A stretch of 64,000 nt of DNA, from positions 62,001 through 126,000 of the forward strand of contig NZ_BDBT01000012.1 in NCBI RefSeq assembly GCF_001613125.1. The letters run 5' to 3'. Each line of letters begins with the position of its first letter. Within the stretch, counting starts at the first letter, position 1. A program made the position numbers and the translations under genes. The notes below the pieces were generated by a model. The model made no database searches, was not told the DNA's origin, and saw only the letters and a program-made list of their open reading frames with translations. This stretch comes from Nocardia shimofusensis NBRC 100134. Lineage in GTDB: Bacteria > Actinomycetota > Actinomycetes > Mycobacteriales > Mycobacteriaceae. Positions 34,696-43,606 of this stretch are shown piece after piece.

Positions 34696-35598
34696 ATGCG
34701 CGCGAGTTTCCTGTTCGGCGAGGTCGGCGCGGGTCTGCGCCGCAACCTGACCATGACCATCGCCATGATCCTGACCACCGCCGTCTCGCTGGCCATGCTC
34801 GGCGGCGGCCTGCTCTCGGTGCGGATGGCCGACAAGACCGAGGCCTACTTCACCGGCCGTCTCGAGGTGCGCTTCTACCTCGACGAGAACATCTCGAACA
34901 ACGACCCGGACTGCGCGGCCGAGCCCTGCAGTTCGCTGCTGGCCGACATGAAGACCACCTCGGGTGTGGAGAGCGTGCAGTTCCTCAACCGTGCCGCCGC
35001 CCTCGAGGAGGCCAAGAAACTCTTCGAGGACCAGCCGGAGATGGTGCAGTACATCTCCGAGACGCCGCTACCCGCGTCGATGCGGGTGAAGATGACCGAC
35101 GGCGGTCAGTACGAGCACATCTACGAGACCTTCGCCGACCGCGACGGCATGCGCACGGTGGCCAACGACAGCGAGTTCGTCGACCGGCTGTTGCGCCTGT
35201 TCGACGGACTGCGCAACGCGGCCTTCGGCCTGGCGGTGGTGATGGCGCTGGCCGCGCTGCTGCTCATCGCCAACATGATGCAGATCGCGGCGTTCACCCG
35301 GCGCACGGAAGTCGGCATCATGCGCCTGGTCGGCGCGACCCGCTGGTATACCCAGCTGCCCTTCCTGCTCGAGGCAGTGGTGGCCGCCGTGGTCGGCTCG
35401 CTGCTGGCGATCGCCGGGCTGCTCATCGCCCGCCCGCTGGTCATCGACCGGGCGCTGGGCCCGCTGTTCGACAGCAATGTCTTCCCGCGTATCACCGGGG
35501 ACGACATCGCGGTGGTCGCGCTGACGATCGGCCCCATCGGCGTGCTGGTGGCCGCGGTCGCCGCCTACGCGACACTGCGGTACTACGTGCGCGAATGA
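34696..35598 (+). CDS. ftsX: Cell-division protein FtsX
   Basis: 300 residues. TM1 near 20-40 (LTMTIAMILTTAVSLAMLGGGLL), a large extracellular domain (45-165) with two cysteines in DPDCAAEPCSS, then three further helices: FGLAVVMALAALLLIANMMQIAAFT, LLEAVVAAVVGSLLAIAGLL and a final one near 275-290. The domain between TM1 and TM2 is where FtsX binds its hydrolase partner. GGGGAAGAGAAATA serves as the SD before ATG 34696. It is the membrane half of FtsEX. Confidence 0.95.
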   Translation: MRASFLFGEVGAGLRRNLTMTIAMILTTAVSLAMLGGGLLSVRMADKTEAYFTGRLEVRFYLDENISNNDPDCAAEPCSSLLADMKTTSGVESVQFLNRAAALEEAKKLFEDQPEMVQYISETPLPASMRVKMTDGGQYEHIYETFADRDGMRTVANDSEFVDRLLRLFDGLRNAAFGLAVVMALAALLLIANMMQIAAFTRRTEVGIMRLVGATRWYTQLPFLLEAVVAAVVGSLLAIAGLLIARPLVIDRALGPLFDSNVFPRITGDDIAVVALTIGPIGVLVAAVAAYATLRYYVRE

Positions 35599-35694
35599 GG
35601 TCCGCGACATCGTCGATCAACATGTGGACAGCCGCGCCGTGTCGACCGCGATCCGGGCTCGCCCGGGCCGCGGCTGTCGGGCGCCGCTCGTAGG

Positions 35695-37563
35695 ATGAGC
35701 CGCGTGGACCACCCCGAAGATCAGCCACCGGCCGAGAGCGTGTCGCACACCGGAATCGCTGCGGCACAAGAGGTTCTGCGTCGCGTGTTCGGCTACGACG
35801 ACTTCCGCGGCGACCAGGCCGCCATCGTCGAGCACGTCGTCGCCGGCGGCGACGCCCTGGTGCTGATGCCCACCGGCGGCGGCAAATCGCTGTGCTACCA
35901 GGTGCCCTCGCTGGTCCGGCGCGGCGTCGGGGTGGTCGTCTCGCCGCTGATCGCGCTCATGCAGGACCAGGTCGACGCGCTCAGCGCGCTCGGCGTGCGC
36001 GCCGGATTCCTCAATTCCACCCAGTTCCCCGACGAGCGCGCGACCGTGGAAGCGCAGTTCCTCGCCGGTGAGCTCGACCTGCTGTATCTCGCGCCGGAGC
36101 GGCTGCGGCTGGAGTCCACCGCGCGGCTGCTCGAACGCGGCGAGATCGCTCTGTTCGCCATCGACGAGGCGCACTGCGTCGCCCAGTGGGGTCACGACTT
36201 CCGCCCCGACTATCTGGCGCTGTCGGTGCTGCACGAGCGCTGGCCGGACGTGCCGCGCATCGCGCTGACCGCGACCGCCACCGAGAAGACCCGCGACGAG
36301 ATCATCCACCGCCTCGACCTCGGCTCGGCCAGGCGCTTCGTCGCCAGCTTCGACCGGCCCAACATCCAGTACCGGATCGAGCCGAAGAACCGCGCCGAAC
36401 GTCAGCTGCTCGACTTCATCCGCACCGAGCACGCCGGCGACGCGGGCATCGTCTACTGCCTGTCGCGCAACTCGGTGGAGAAGACCGCGGCCTTCCTCAA
36501 CGAGAACGGCATCGACGCGGTGCCCTATCACGCGGGCTTGGACAACCGCACCCGCGCCGCCAACCAGTCCCGTTTCCTGCGCGAGGACGGCCTGATCGTG
36601 GTCGCCACCATCGCGTTCGGCATGGGCATCGACAAGCCCGACGTGCGTTTCGTCGCCCATCTCGACTTGCCGAAATCGGTGGAGGGCTACTACCAGGAGA
36701 CCGGCCGCGCGGGCCGTGACGGCCTGCCCTCGACCGCCTGGATGGTCTACGGCCTCAACGACGTGGTCCAGCAACGCAAACTCATCGACGGCTCCGAGGG
36801 CGACGCGGCGCACCGCAGGCAGTTGCAGTTGCACCTGGACGCCATGCTCGCGCTGTGCGAGACCGTCGACTGCCGCCGCACCCAGCTGCTGGCCTATTTC
36901 GGCCAGTCCGGTACCGGCTGCGGCAACTGCGACACCTGCCTGAGCCCGCCCGAATCCTGGGACGGCACGGTCGCTGCCCAGAAGCTGCTCTCGGCGGTGC
37001 TGCGCCTGGAGCGCGAACGCGGCCAGAGCTTCGGCGCAGGCCACGTCATCGACATCCTGCTCGGCAAGCAGAGCCCGAAGGTGCTGCAGTACGAGCACAA
37101 CGAGCTGAAGGTCTTCGGCGTCGGCGCGGATCTGCGCGACACCGAGTGGCGCGGGGTGGTGCGGCAGTTGCTGGCCCAGGGACTGCTCGCGGTGCGCGGC
37201 GACTACGGGGTGCTCACCCTGACGCCCGGCAGCGAGGACGTGCTCTTCGGCGGTCGTCAGGTGCGGCTGCGCCGTGAGCCCGAGCGACCGGTCAAGCAGG
37301 CGCGCGGCGCCAAGGCCCGCACCGTCGCCGCCGACCTGCCCGCGGCCGATGTCGAGGTCTTCGAGAAGCTGCGCGCCTGGCGAGCCGCGGCGGCCAGAGA
37401 ACAGGGTGTTCCCGCCTATGTGGTCTTCCACGACGCCACCTTGCGCGAGATCGCCGCGCGCAAGCCGTCGAACCTGTCCGAGCTGGGCGGTGTCGGCGGC
37501 GTGGGCGAGGCGAAGCTCGCCAAGTACGGCGAGCAGGTACTCGAGGTGCTGACGGCGGCCTGA
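35695..37563 (+). CDS. recQ: ATP-dependent DNA helicase RecQ
   Basis: A 622-residue superfamily-2 helicase. Walker A MPTGGGKS (58-65), DEAH box [20 protein letters not shown] (157-160), motif [17 protein letters not shown], then the RecQ zinc module ([26 protein letters not shown]), winged helix, and C-terminal HRDC helices (about 545-620). All parts are intact. RecQ unwinds forks and recombination intermediates. It starts at ATG 35695. In M. tuberculosis I recall no recQ in this interval, so recQ and the next gene are additions between ftsX and smpB. Confidence 0.95.
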   Translation: MSRVDHPEDQPPAESVSHTGIAAAQEVLRRVFGYDDFRGDQAAIVEHVVAGGDALVLMPTGGGKSLCYQVPSLVRRGVGVVVSPLIALMQDQVDALSALGVRAGFLNSTQFPDERATVEAQFLAGELDLLYLAPERLRLESTARLLERGEIALFAIDEAHCVAQWGHDFRPDYLALSVLHERWPDVPRIALTATATEKTRDEIIHRLDLGSARRFVASFDRPNIQYRIEPKNRAERQLLDFIRTEHAGDAGIVYCLSRNSVEKTAAFLNENGIDAVPYHAGLDNRTRAANQSRFLREDGLIVVATIAFGMGIDKPDVRFVAHLDLPKSVEGYYQETGRAGRDGLPSTAWMVYGLNDVVQQRKLIDGSEGDAAHRRQLQLHLDAMLALCETVDCRRTQLLAYFGQSGTGCGNCDTCLSPPESWDGTVAAQKLLSAVLRLERERGQSFGAGHVIDILLGKQSPKVLQYEHNELKVFGVGADLRDTEWRGVVRQLLAQGLLAVRGDYGVLTLTPGSEDVLFGGRQVRLRREPERPVKQARGAKARTVAADLPAADVEVFEKLRAWRAAAAREQGVPAYVVFHDATLREIAARKPSNLSELGGVGGVGEAKLAKYGEQVLEVLTAA

Positions 37564-37566
37564 CCA

Positions 37567-37590
37567 CCGGCCACGGATCTCCGTGGTCGG
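37567..37590 (+). terminator. Hairpin terminator after recQ
   Basis: CCGGCCACGG and CCGTGGTCGG form a 10-base stem with one wobble pair and a 4-base loop, beginning 3 bases past the recQ stop. Confidence 0.55.
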
Positions 37591-37692
37591 GAGTGCTCGC
37601 CGAAGTTCCCGGAAAGCCGGATCGGCAGGCCCGAGTCGTGCCGATGGGTGATGATGTGGCGGAATGTGCCGGAAGTGGATGGAGGTCGGTGG

Positions 37693-38772
37693 ATGAGTGA
37701 CGTACCGGGCATCGGACGCAGGCAACTGCTGGCCGGTGCGGGCGTGCTGGCGGCGGGTGCGGGCCTGCTCGGGCTGACGCCTGCTCAGGCGGTGCCGGTG
37801 GACGCGGGCGTCACCAAGTTCCCGCTGCCCACGGCAGGCGGCTCGGTCCGAGTTCTCGTCACCGGCGACGCGGGCACCGGAACCCGCGCCCAGTGGGCGG
37901 TCGCCGACGCGGCCAGGGCCTTCCACGCCCGCGAGCCCTTCGATCTCGCCCTCGGCCTCGGCGACAACATCTACGAGGCCGGTCCCAGCAGCGACGACGA
38001 CATCCAGTTCGGCGCCAAGTTCGAGGACCCCAACACCGGCCTGGACTTCCCCTGGCTGATGACCCTGGGCAATCACGACAACACCGCGATCTTCCCCGGC
38101 GACGGCGGCTGGCTGCTGCGCGGCGACCACGAGGTCGGCTACCACGCGCACTCGCCGCGCTGGTGGATGCCGAGCCGCTACTACTCGGTGCGGGTCCCCG
38201 AGCCCGAGCCCCAGGTCGAGTTCTTCGTGCTCGATCTCAATCCGCTGGCCTCCTACATCCCGCCGATCCTGTCCCCGTACTGGGCGGTCGACGGCCAGTA
38301 CATGAACGAACAGCGCGCCTGGCTCGATCGCGCGATCGCCGAGTCGCCCGCGCGCTGGAAGGTCGTCTGCACCCACCACCCGTATCTGAGCAACGGCTCC
38401 CACGGCAACGCGGGCCGCTACGAGGACCTCGACATCGAGCCGGTCAACGGGGTGCATGTGCGCCGCTTCTTCGACGATCACGTGCTCGGCCTGTGTCAGT
38501 TCATCCTGTCCGGCCACGACCACTGCCTGCAGGTGCTCGAACCGACGACGGCTTCCAAGGGCACCCGCCAGCTCGTGTCCGGCGCGGCGGGCAAGACCGG
38601 CGGCTTGTCGACCCCCGACGCGAGCGACGACACCCCCGCGCTGTTCCAGACCTTCCATCAACTCGGTTTCATGGTCATGGAATTCGGCGCCGCGGGCGTG
38701 GATCTGCGTGTGGTGACCGTCGATTCGGCCACCGGCGCGGGCACCGAGGAGTTCCGCCGGAAGCTGGCCTGA
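37693..38772 (+). CDS. Tat-exported metallophosphoesterase (purple-acid-phosphatase-like)
   Basis: 359 residues from ATG 37693; GGAGGT is six bases upstream. A twin-arginine signal GIGRRQLLAGAGVLAAGAGLLGLTPAQA has its Arg pair at 9-10 and cleavage after Ala33. The calcineurin-like metal motifs appear in order: VTGDAGTG, GDNIYEAG (90-97), LGNHDN (125-130), VCTHHPYLSNGSHGN and SGHDHCLQV. These give a dimetal active site outside the membrane. It probably frees phosphate or processes phosphorylated cell-wall compounds; the substrate is not readable. The following small gene and smpB are on the same strand. Confidence 0.9.
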   Translation: MSDVPGIGRRQLLAGAGVLAAGAGLLGLTPAQAVPVDAGVTKFPLPTAGGSVRVLVTGDAGTGTRAQWAVADAARAFHAREPFDLALGLGDNIYEAGPSSDDDIQFGAKFEDPNTGLDFPWLMTLGNHDNTAIFPGDGGWLLRGDHEVGYHAHSPRWWMPSRYYSVRVPEPEPQVEFFVLDLNPLASYIPPILSPYWAVDGQYMNEQRAWLDRAIAESPARWKVVCTHHPYLSNGSHGNAGRYEDLDIEPVNGVHVRRFFDDHVLGLCQFILSGHDHCLQVLEPTTASKGTRQLVSGAAGKTGGLSTPDASDDTPALFQTFHQLGFMVMEFGAAGVDLRVVTVDSATGAGTEEFRRKLA

Positions 38773-38864
38773 CGAGTTCGTTTGCGCACCACGCGACATC
38801 ACCGAATGGCAACGCCCGGTGCGCTGCGGGCGCGCGTCGCCGGTCGCGGCACTACCGTGCAGGT

Positions 38865-39104
38865 ATGCCTCCCGGTGACGAGTCCTCCGGCGAACAAGGG
38901 TACGAAAGGTCGGGCCCGGAACCCGCCGCAGATCCCCCGGAACCCACGCGACCCGGCTCGCGCGACCCTGCCGTGGAATCGGTGTGGCTCGGTCGCAGGC
39001 GCCCGACGCGCTCGCTCGGCAGGCCCAGGCTGACCACGGTGCTCATGATCGCCGCCTTCACCGGTCTGCTCGTGCTCTACCTGATCGTCGGCCCCGGCCG
39101 CTGA
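38865..39104 (+). CDS. Small membrane-anchored protein
   Basis: 79 residues from ATG 38865: a polar Glu/Pro-rich head ([31 protein letters not shown]), then basic [13 protein letters not shown] and a C-terminal helix [26 protein letters not shown] 8 bases before the ATG could be a -10 element of a leaderless message. I do not recognise the family, but short C-terminally anchored proteins are common here. It lies 92 bases before the smpB start. Confidence 0.6.
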   Translation: MPPGDESSGEQGYERSGPEPAADPPEPTRPGSRDPAVESVWLGRRRPTRSLGRPRLTTVLMIAAFTGLLVLYLIVGPGR

Positions 39105-39196
39105 CGGCCAACACGGTCGCTCGCTCCCGCGCAGGAGGCGGGAATAATCCGGTTGCCGCGTCACTTAGAGTTGACCGTTGTGAAGGAGAACGGGCT

Positions 39197-39673
39197 ATGA
39201 AGGAGAAGGGGCGAAAGGTCATCGCGACCAACCGCCGCGCGCGGCACAACTACACGATCCTCGATGTCTACGAGGCGGGGATCGCGCTGGTCGGCACCGA
39301 GGTCAAGAGCCTGCGAGAGGGCAAGGCCTCGCTGGTCGACGCCTTCGCGACGGTCGACAACGGCGAGGTGTGGCTGCGTGGCCTGCACATCCCCGAGTTC
39401 AGTCACGGCACCTGGACCAATCACTCGCCTCGCCGGGTGCGAAAGCTGTTGCTGCACAAGAGCGAGATCGAACGTCTCGTCGGCAAGACGCGTGAGGGCA
39501 ATCAGACGCTGGTGCCGCTGTCGATGTACTTCTCCGACGGCAAGGTGAAGGTCGAACTCGCCCTCGCACGCGGTAAGCAGGACTACGACAAGCGCCAGGA
39601 TCTGGCCAGGCGCACGGCCGAACGCGAGGTCACCCGTGAACTCGGCCGCCGGATCAAGGGGATGAAGTCCTAG
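39197..39673 (+). CDS. smpB: SsrA-binding protein SmpB
   Basis: 158 residues from ATG 39197 (AAGGAGA upstream). SmpB delivers tmRNA to stalled ribosomes. Core seen: [79 protein letters not shown] and the basic C-terminal tail [39 protein letters not shown] that enters the mRNA channel. Its partner ssrA lies 1.56 kb downstream on the same strand, separated by a minus-strand lipoprotein gene. Confidence 0.96.
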   Translation: MKEKGRKVIATNRRARHNYTILDVYEAGIALVGTEVKSLREGKASLVDAFATVDNGEVWLRGLHIPEFSHGTWTNHSPRRVRKLLLHKSEIERLVGKTREGNQTLVPLSMYFSDGKVKVELALARGKQDYDKRQDLARRTAEREVTRELGRRIKGMKS

Positions 39674-39697
39674 CTACGCCTCTCACCCGAGGCGCGG

Positions 39698-40996
39698 TCA
39701 CAGCCGTGCGCACGGACCGTCGAAGGTGATCCGCTCCAGCGTCCCGCCCCGATACCAGGAGGCGACCGTGCGTGAGCCCAGCGGCGCGGACGGGTCGGGC
39801 ACGCTGATCACCGCGCGCTCGTTCTTGGGGTCCGGGTCCACCCCGTACTCCCGATCCGGCGCCATGCCCTCCGAGCTCGCGGTCAGACCGATCATCGCCC
39901 GCCGCAGCGCGGCCCGATTGAGCGTGCCCTGCTCGGCGGCCCGCGTGAGCAGCGCCTGCACCGGATACGAGCTGGCCCAGCCGAGGTTGTAGCCCCAGTT
40001 GGAGGGCTCCTGCGGCGAGGCGGCACGGGCCTTGGCCGCGCCCTGGCTGGTGCCGTCCCACCCGTCGTAGGGCGAGGTGTAGTTGTAGAGCGTGGTGATC
40101 GGCTCCGCGACGGCCGACTGCAGCAACGCCCGGTTCCAGGTCGGCGTGGAGCCGAGGAACCGGCCCTGGTAGCCGGCCGCGACCAGCTTGCCGATGATCT
40201 CCGCGGTCTCGCTCGGTCCGGTGGCCAGCACCACCACGTCCGGCTGCGTGGCCATGATCGCCGCGACCGGCGCGTCCTGGTTGCCGACCTCGTTGTTCGG
40301 CCCGGTGTCGAACCGGGTGGTGACCGGGATGCCATTGGCGGCGGCCCACCGCAACGTGCCCGCGGCGTAGTCGCCGCCGTAGTGCCCGCGGAAGGCCACG
40401 ATGCCGATCCCGCTGGGCAGGTAGTGCTCGCTGCTGAACCAGTCCAGCCCCAGCATCGCCTCCTCGCAGTAGGAGTAGCCGTAATCCATCACCAGATTCC
40501 GGTCGGTCGCGCCGTACTGCCAGCCCGACCACAGCGTGCCCGCGCCGGTCACCACGCCGTCGGCCTCCATCTCCGGCAGCACCGACACCGTCTGCGAGGT
40601 GCCCAAGCTCATCGCCAGCGCCAGCACGTGCGGTTCGATCCGCTTGTACTCCGCGCGATGCCGCTGCGGGTCGTAGCCGGTGTTCTTGGCATAGGTGGTG
40701 ATGTCGATCTCGTATCCGCCGATCCCGCCGGACTCGTTGACCTGCCGCCAGAATGCTTGCTGGCCGTCGTCGATGGATTTGCCGAGGGCACTGAACGGTC
40801 CATCGGCAAGATCGGAGAGCACCCCCAGATACACGCATCCCTTGGTCTCGTCGATCGCCTGCGGGCACGGTTCGCTCGTCACGCCGGGGCCTGCCTGCTC
40901 GGCAGGGTCGGAGCACCCGCTGACCAGGAGTGATCCGATGATCGTCCCGGCTACGGCGGTGCGGAGAAGATGGCGTCGACCGCCGGAGATACGCAT
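39698..40996 (-). CDS. Branched-chain-amino-acid-type solute-binding lipoprotein
   Basis: 432 residues from ATG 40996 (AGGAAG upstream). The lipobox is LLVSGC, with Cys ~30 lipidated. Type 1 periplasmic-binding fold of the Leu/Ile/Val class: CVYLGVLSDLADGPFSALGKSIDDGQQAFWRQVNESGGIGGYEI, DITTYAKNTGYDPQRHRAEYK, VVVLATGPSETAEIIGKLVAAGYQGRFLG and WGYNLGWASSYPVQALL. These bind amino acids, amides or urea for an ABC importer. No permease or ATPase gene is next to it, so it is an orphan, possibly sensory. It is inserted between smpB and ssrA on the opposite strand. Confidence 0.87.
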   Translation of the reverse strand: MRISGGRRHLLRTAVAGTIIGSLLVSGCSDPAEQAGPGVTSEPCPQAIDETKGCVYLGVLSDLADGPFSALGKSIDDGQQAFWRQVNESGGIGGYEIDITTYAKNTGYDPQRHRAEYKRIEPHVLALAMSLGTSQTVSVLPEMEADGVVTGAGTLWSGWQYGATDRNLVMDYGYSYCEEAMLGLDWFSSEHYLPSGIGIVAFRGHYGGDYAAGTLRWAAANGIPVTTRFDTGPNNEVGNQDAPVAAIMATQPDVVVLATGPSETAEIIGKLVAAGYQGRFLGSTPTWNRALLQSAVAEPITTLYNYTSPYDGWDGTSQGAAKARAASPQEPSNWGYNLGWASSYPVQALLTRAAEQGTLNRAALRRAMIGLTASSEGMAPDREYGVDPDPKNERAVISVPDPSAPLGSRTVASWYRGGTLERITFDGPCARL

Positions 40997-41203
40997 CAAT
41001 GACTTCCTACTCTTGCCATCGGGATCCTGGGTTGTCTCCCATGGCCGATCGAGAAGATACCCAACGGTTGCCGAACCGGGGAAGCGGCGTGACAGGTTCG
41101 TGATCCACAGCCGTACGAACCTGTTCGCCGAGCCCACCCCTTGTGACGCTGCACACCGCCCCCACGGGCGGAAAACCGGGATGATTCGGCACGCGCGCGG
41201 TGT

Positions 41204-41209
41204 TAAAGT
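41204..41209 (+). promoter_or_regulatory. Possible -10 of the ssrA promoter
   Basis: TAAAGT lies about 29 bases before the mature tmRNA 5' end, giving a short precursor leader that RNase P would remove. The -35 is not clear. Confidence 0.35.
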
Positions 41210-41237
41210 AAGCAGTCCGCAAGGTGTGGACACGTAC

Positions 41238-41603
41238 GGGGCTGAACGGTTTCGACTGCGTACGTTGATTCAGGGGAAGCGTGTCGGTGCAGGCAAGAGA
41301 CCACCGTAAGCGTCGCTGCAACCAATTAAGCGCCGATTCTCATCAGCGCGAGTACGCTCTCGCTGCCTAAGCGATAGCGTCTCTGTCGGCCCGGGATAAG
41401 CCCTCGGTCCCGGTGCCGGCATCAGCTAGAGGGCTCACCGTCCGCCTCGGTCGCGGAGATGGACGGGACAACCAACAGCGACTGGGATCGTCATCTCGGC
41501 TTGTTCGCGTGACCGAGAGATCCGAGCAGAGACACAGCGAACTGCACACGGAGAAGCCCTGAAGACGCGGCGGAGGACCCGGGTTCGATTCCCGGCAGCT
41601 CCA
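41238..41603 (+). ncRNA. ssrA: tmRNA (transfer-messenger RNA)
   Basis: 366 nt. The 5' GGGGCTGAACGGTTTCGACT and 3' GGTTCGATTCCCGGCAGCTCCA form the tRNA-like ends: GGGGCUG pairs with CAGCUCC plus the discriminator A, and the T-arm GGTTCGATTCC is intact. CCA is not encoded. The tag frame starts at GCC 41332 and ends with TAA 41368-41370, giving ADSHQREYALAA. Pseudoknot-rich sequence follows. A strong terminator with a T-run is 6 bases downstream. It works with SmpB to free stalled ribosomes and tag the peptide for Clp proteolysis. Confidence 0.97.
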
Positions 41604-41609
41604 CTCGAG

Positions 41610-41643
41610 GCCCCTCACCTGAAGTCCAGGTGAGGGGCTTTTT
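41610..41643 (+). terminator. Intrinsic terminator of ssrA
   Basis: GCCCCTCACCTG and CAGGTGAGGGGC are exact 12-base arms around AAGTC, followed by TTTTT. A textbook Rho-independent terminator. Confidence 0.95.
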
Positions 41644-41788
41644 CGTGTCCTGCGTACCCGGATCCGATCGTGCACGTTTCGGGGTGCGCGCGCGATCTCT
41701 GCCCGGCACTTCAGTGCCTACTCACCCGCGCGGTACCGCCGTGGCTGGAGGATGTCGAGTTCGGCGGACCGCTCCGGTGACGGCACGT

Positions 41789-42580
41789 CTATTCGGCTGT
41801 CGTCGGCGGTGTCGATGCGACCGGCGGGCGCGCGACCGTCGGAGTCGTCGGACGCGTCGGCTCCGGGGGCTCGGTCGTCGTGGTCGTCGTGGCTGCTGTT
41901 GTGGTGCTCGAAGGATGCGCCGTGGTCGTTGGCGTGGTGCTTCGCGGCGTCACCGTCACCGTGCTCGGGTCGGCCGTCGCCGTGACCGACGGAGTCGTGG
42001 TGACGGTCACCGTGGATACCGAGGTGGAGGTGTCCGTACTCGGGATCTGGATGCCGGCCGTGAACTCGATCGACAGGCTCGCCGACACGGACACACTCGC
42101 GCTCAGCGACGCATCCGTCGAGACATCCGTCGTCATGGTTGTCGGCGATTCCGTCGCAGTGTCCGTGCCGGTCCCCGGATGGCCGGCATCGGGGGCCGGT
42201 GGGGCGCCTCCGGCATCGGTAGCCGGGTCGGTGCCCGAGGCGGAGCCCGGCACGGAATCCTCGCTCGGCGTGCCCGATGTCGTGGTCGTGTCGGGCACGC
42301 CGGTCTGGTTCCGGACGGAGCGATAGTCGACAGTCCGCATGGTGAGCAGGCCCGAGACCGACTCCCGGTCGTGCGCCTGCACCGGCGGTGTCCACTCCGC
42401 CCGCACCAGGAGCGTTATCCCGATCGCCGTGGTCGCCAACGCAGCCACCACACCTGCCCGCGACATCTGTCGCCGGAACCGACCGGCCGGTGGGTCGCAC
42501 CAGCACAGAATCCCAGGCGCGGTCTCGGCATCGTTGTCCTGTGCCGCCAATTGTCCTTCGCTGTTGTCGATGGTTCGCAT
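41789..42580 (-). CDS. Single-pass membrane protein with mucin-like Thr/Ser-rich exterior
   Basis: 263 residues. A cytoplasmic N-terminal part (1-~42), one helix SRAGVVAALATTAIGITLLV, then an outside domain of Thr, Ser, Pro and Val repeats (SVSVSASLS, STSVSTVTVTTTPSVT, STVTVTPRSTTPTTTAH, TTTAATTTTTTEPPEPTRP). Such sequences are often O-mannosylated in actinobacteria and make extended cell-wall stalks. A GAGGAGA element is ~14 bases upstream of ATG 42580. It lies 83 bases after the MarR gene on the same strand, so both may be one operon. No family is recognised. Confidence 0.72.
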   Translation of the reverse strand: MRTIDNSEGQLAAQDNDAETAPGILCWCDPPAGRFRRQMSRAGVVAALATTAIGITLLVRAEWTPPVQAHDRESVSGLLTMRTVDYRSVRNQTGVPDTTTTSGTPSEDSVPGSASGTDPATDAGGAPPAPDAGHPGTGTDTATESPTTMTTDVSTDASLSASVSVSASLSIEFTAGIQIPSTDTSTSVSTVTVTTTPSVTATADPSTVTVTPRSTTPTTTAHPSSTTTAATTTTTTEPPEPTRPTTPTVARPPVASTPPTTAE

Positions 42581-42663
42581 CCGACTACTGCTTTCTCCTC
42601 GAGATATGCCGATCGGTTCGACCGGAATGGCAGTACGCGGACAGCGCGAACCCGAGAACCTAT

Positions 42664-43161
42664 TCAGGGTCGTGGGTAGGGGGCCACGTCGCGCAGCCGC
42701 TGCCGGTGCATTCGTTGCAGTTCACCGGCGCGGGTCAGGAAGTCGGCGATTATTTCGCGTTCGGCGGAGTCGTACCATCTCAGCAACATTTTGTAGCGCT
42801 CGACGATCATGGGGATGACAATTTCCCGGACGCGATGGGTGGCCAATTCGGTGGCCATCACGATCACGCGACGACGATCGGTCGGGTGCAGCGAGCGGAC
42901 GATGTAGCCCTGCTTCTCCAGTCGGTTGAGCATGATCGTGACGCCGGCGGCGGTGAGGCCGAGCCGTTCGGCCAGCATTCCCGGCGTCGTAGACTTCTCG
43001 TCCTCGAGCAGGACGATCTCCAGTGCGCGCCGATCGGTCTCGTTCAGGCCCAGCACTCTGATCAATTCGCGAATCAGATCCTCGCCGGTTTCGTGATAGA
43101 ACTCCAGGGCCCTCTCGAGCTCGACCGAGATCCGGGCGGGTTCGCTTGTTCTCTGGCACAC
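42664..43161 (-). CDS. MarR-family transcriptional regulator
   Basis: 165 residues from GTG 43161 (GAGGGG upstream; a -10-like TATGAT at 43181-43176 gives a short leader). Winged HTH: LGLNETDRRALEIVLLEDEKSTTPGMLAERLGLTAAGVTIMLNRLEKQGYIVRSLHPTDRRRVIVMATELATHRV. The DRR wing and the dimer helices at each end are typical. MarR proteins respond to phenolics, antibiotics or redox signals. The likely targets are its own operon with the mucin-like gene, or the secreted protein at 43607. Inverted repeats in the long region upstream may be its sites. Confidence 0.9.
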   Translation of the reverse strand: MCQRTSEPARISVELERALEFYHETGEDLIRELIRVLGLNETDRRALEIVLLEDEKSTTPGMLAERLGLTAAGVTIMLNRLEKQGYIVRSLHPTDRRRVIVMATELATHRVREIVIPMIVERYKMLLRWYDSAEREIIADFLTRAGELQRMHRQRLRDVAPYPRP

Positions 43162-43511
43162 AGGCTTTCCCCTCGATCATATGAAAGATGGATGTGCTCA
43201 GCAGAAGTCAGCGATCAGGGGTGCGCGCCGTCGTTTTCCCTGTATGCGACAGGACTCGCCGCCGGATGATCGAAGCGGGCATGTGGGCTCCTGTCAATCG
43301 ATTGGCCGACAGCCCGTACCGCGGCTGCCGAGCATCACGAAGGCGTGCAAGGGTCCGGCCGTCGGAGCGGCCGTGCGCGGTGTAGGACATGCACTGTACG
43401 ACACCTCTGCCGATGCGACACTCCGCATCGGAGAATTGGTGTCATCACACCAAAACCGAGACGGGGCAACCACTGTCGAGAATGGCGGTCTCCTGCTCGG
43501 CTCGGGTGATA
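43162..43511. other. Regulatory-looking gap with two inverted repeats
   Basis: No gene is visible. CCGATGCG...CGCATCGG (43410-43417 / 43424-43431) and TTGGTGT-CATC-ACACCAA (43436-43442 / 43447-43453) lie close together about 250-290 bases upstream of the MarR start. They could be operators or parts of a folded RNA leader. Confidence 0.5.
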
Positions 43512-43545
43512 CCTGGACCGGGCTGCCGGCGCAACCCGGTCCAGG
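43512..43545 (-). terminator. Hairpin terminator of the secreted-protein gene
   Basis: CCTGGACCGGG and CCCGGTCCAGG are exact 11-base arms around a 12-base loop, 61 bases past the stop of the gene at 43607. Confidence 0.75.
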
Positions 43546-43606
43546 CGTGTTCACCACACGCTTCCGGTACGGATACCGGTCGCGATGTCGGCGTCCGTCC
43601 GCGGGC

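Noticed and set aside
35617-38802. 1061-residue open frame on the minus strand
   Set aside because: It lies opposite recQ and the phosphoesterase, both with clear domains. Its residues (Arg, Gly, Val, Ala rich) are antisense shadow.
41570-41603. Separate tRNA gene at the 3' end of ssrA
   Set aside because: The T-arm and acceptor belong to the tmRNA tRNA-like domain. There is no D-arm or anticodon arm next to them.
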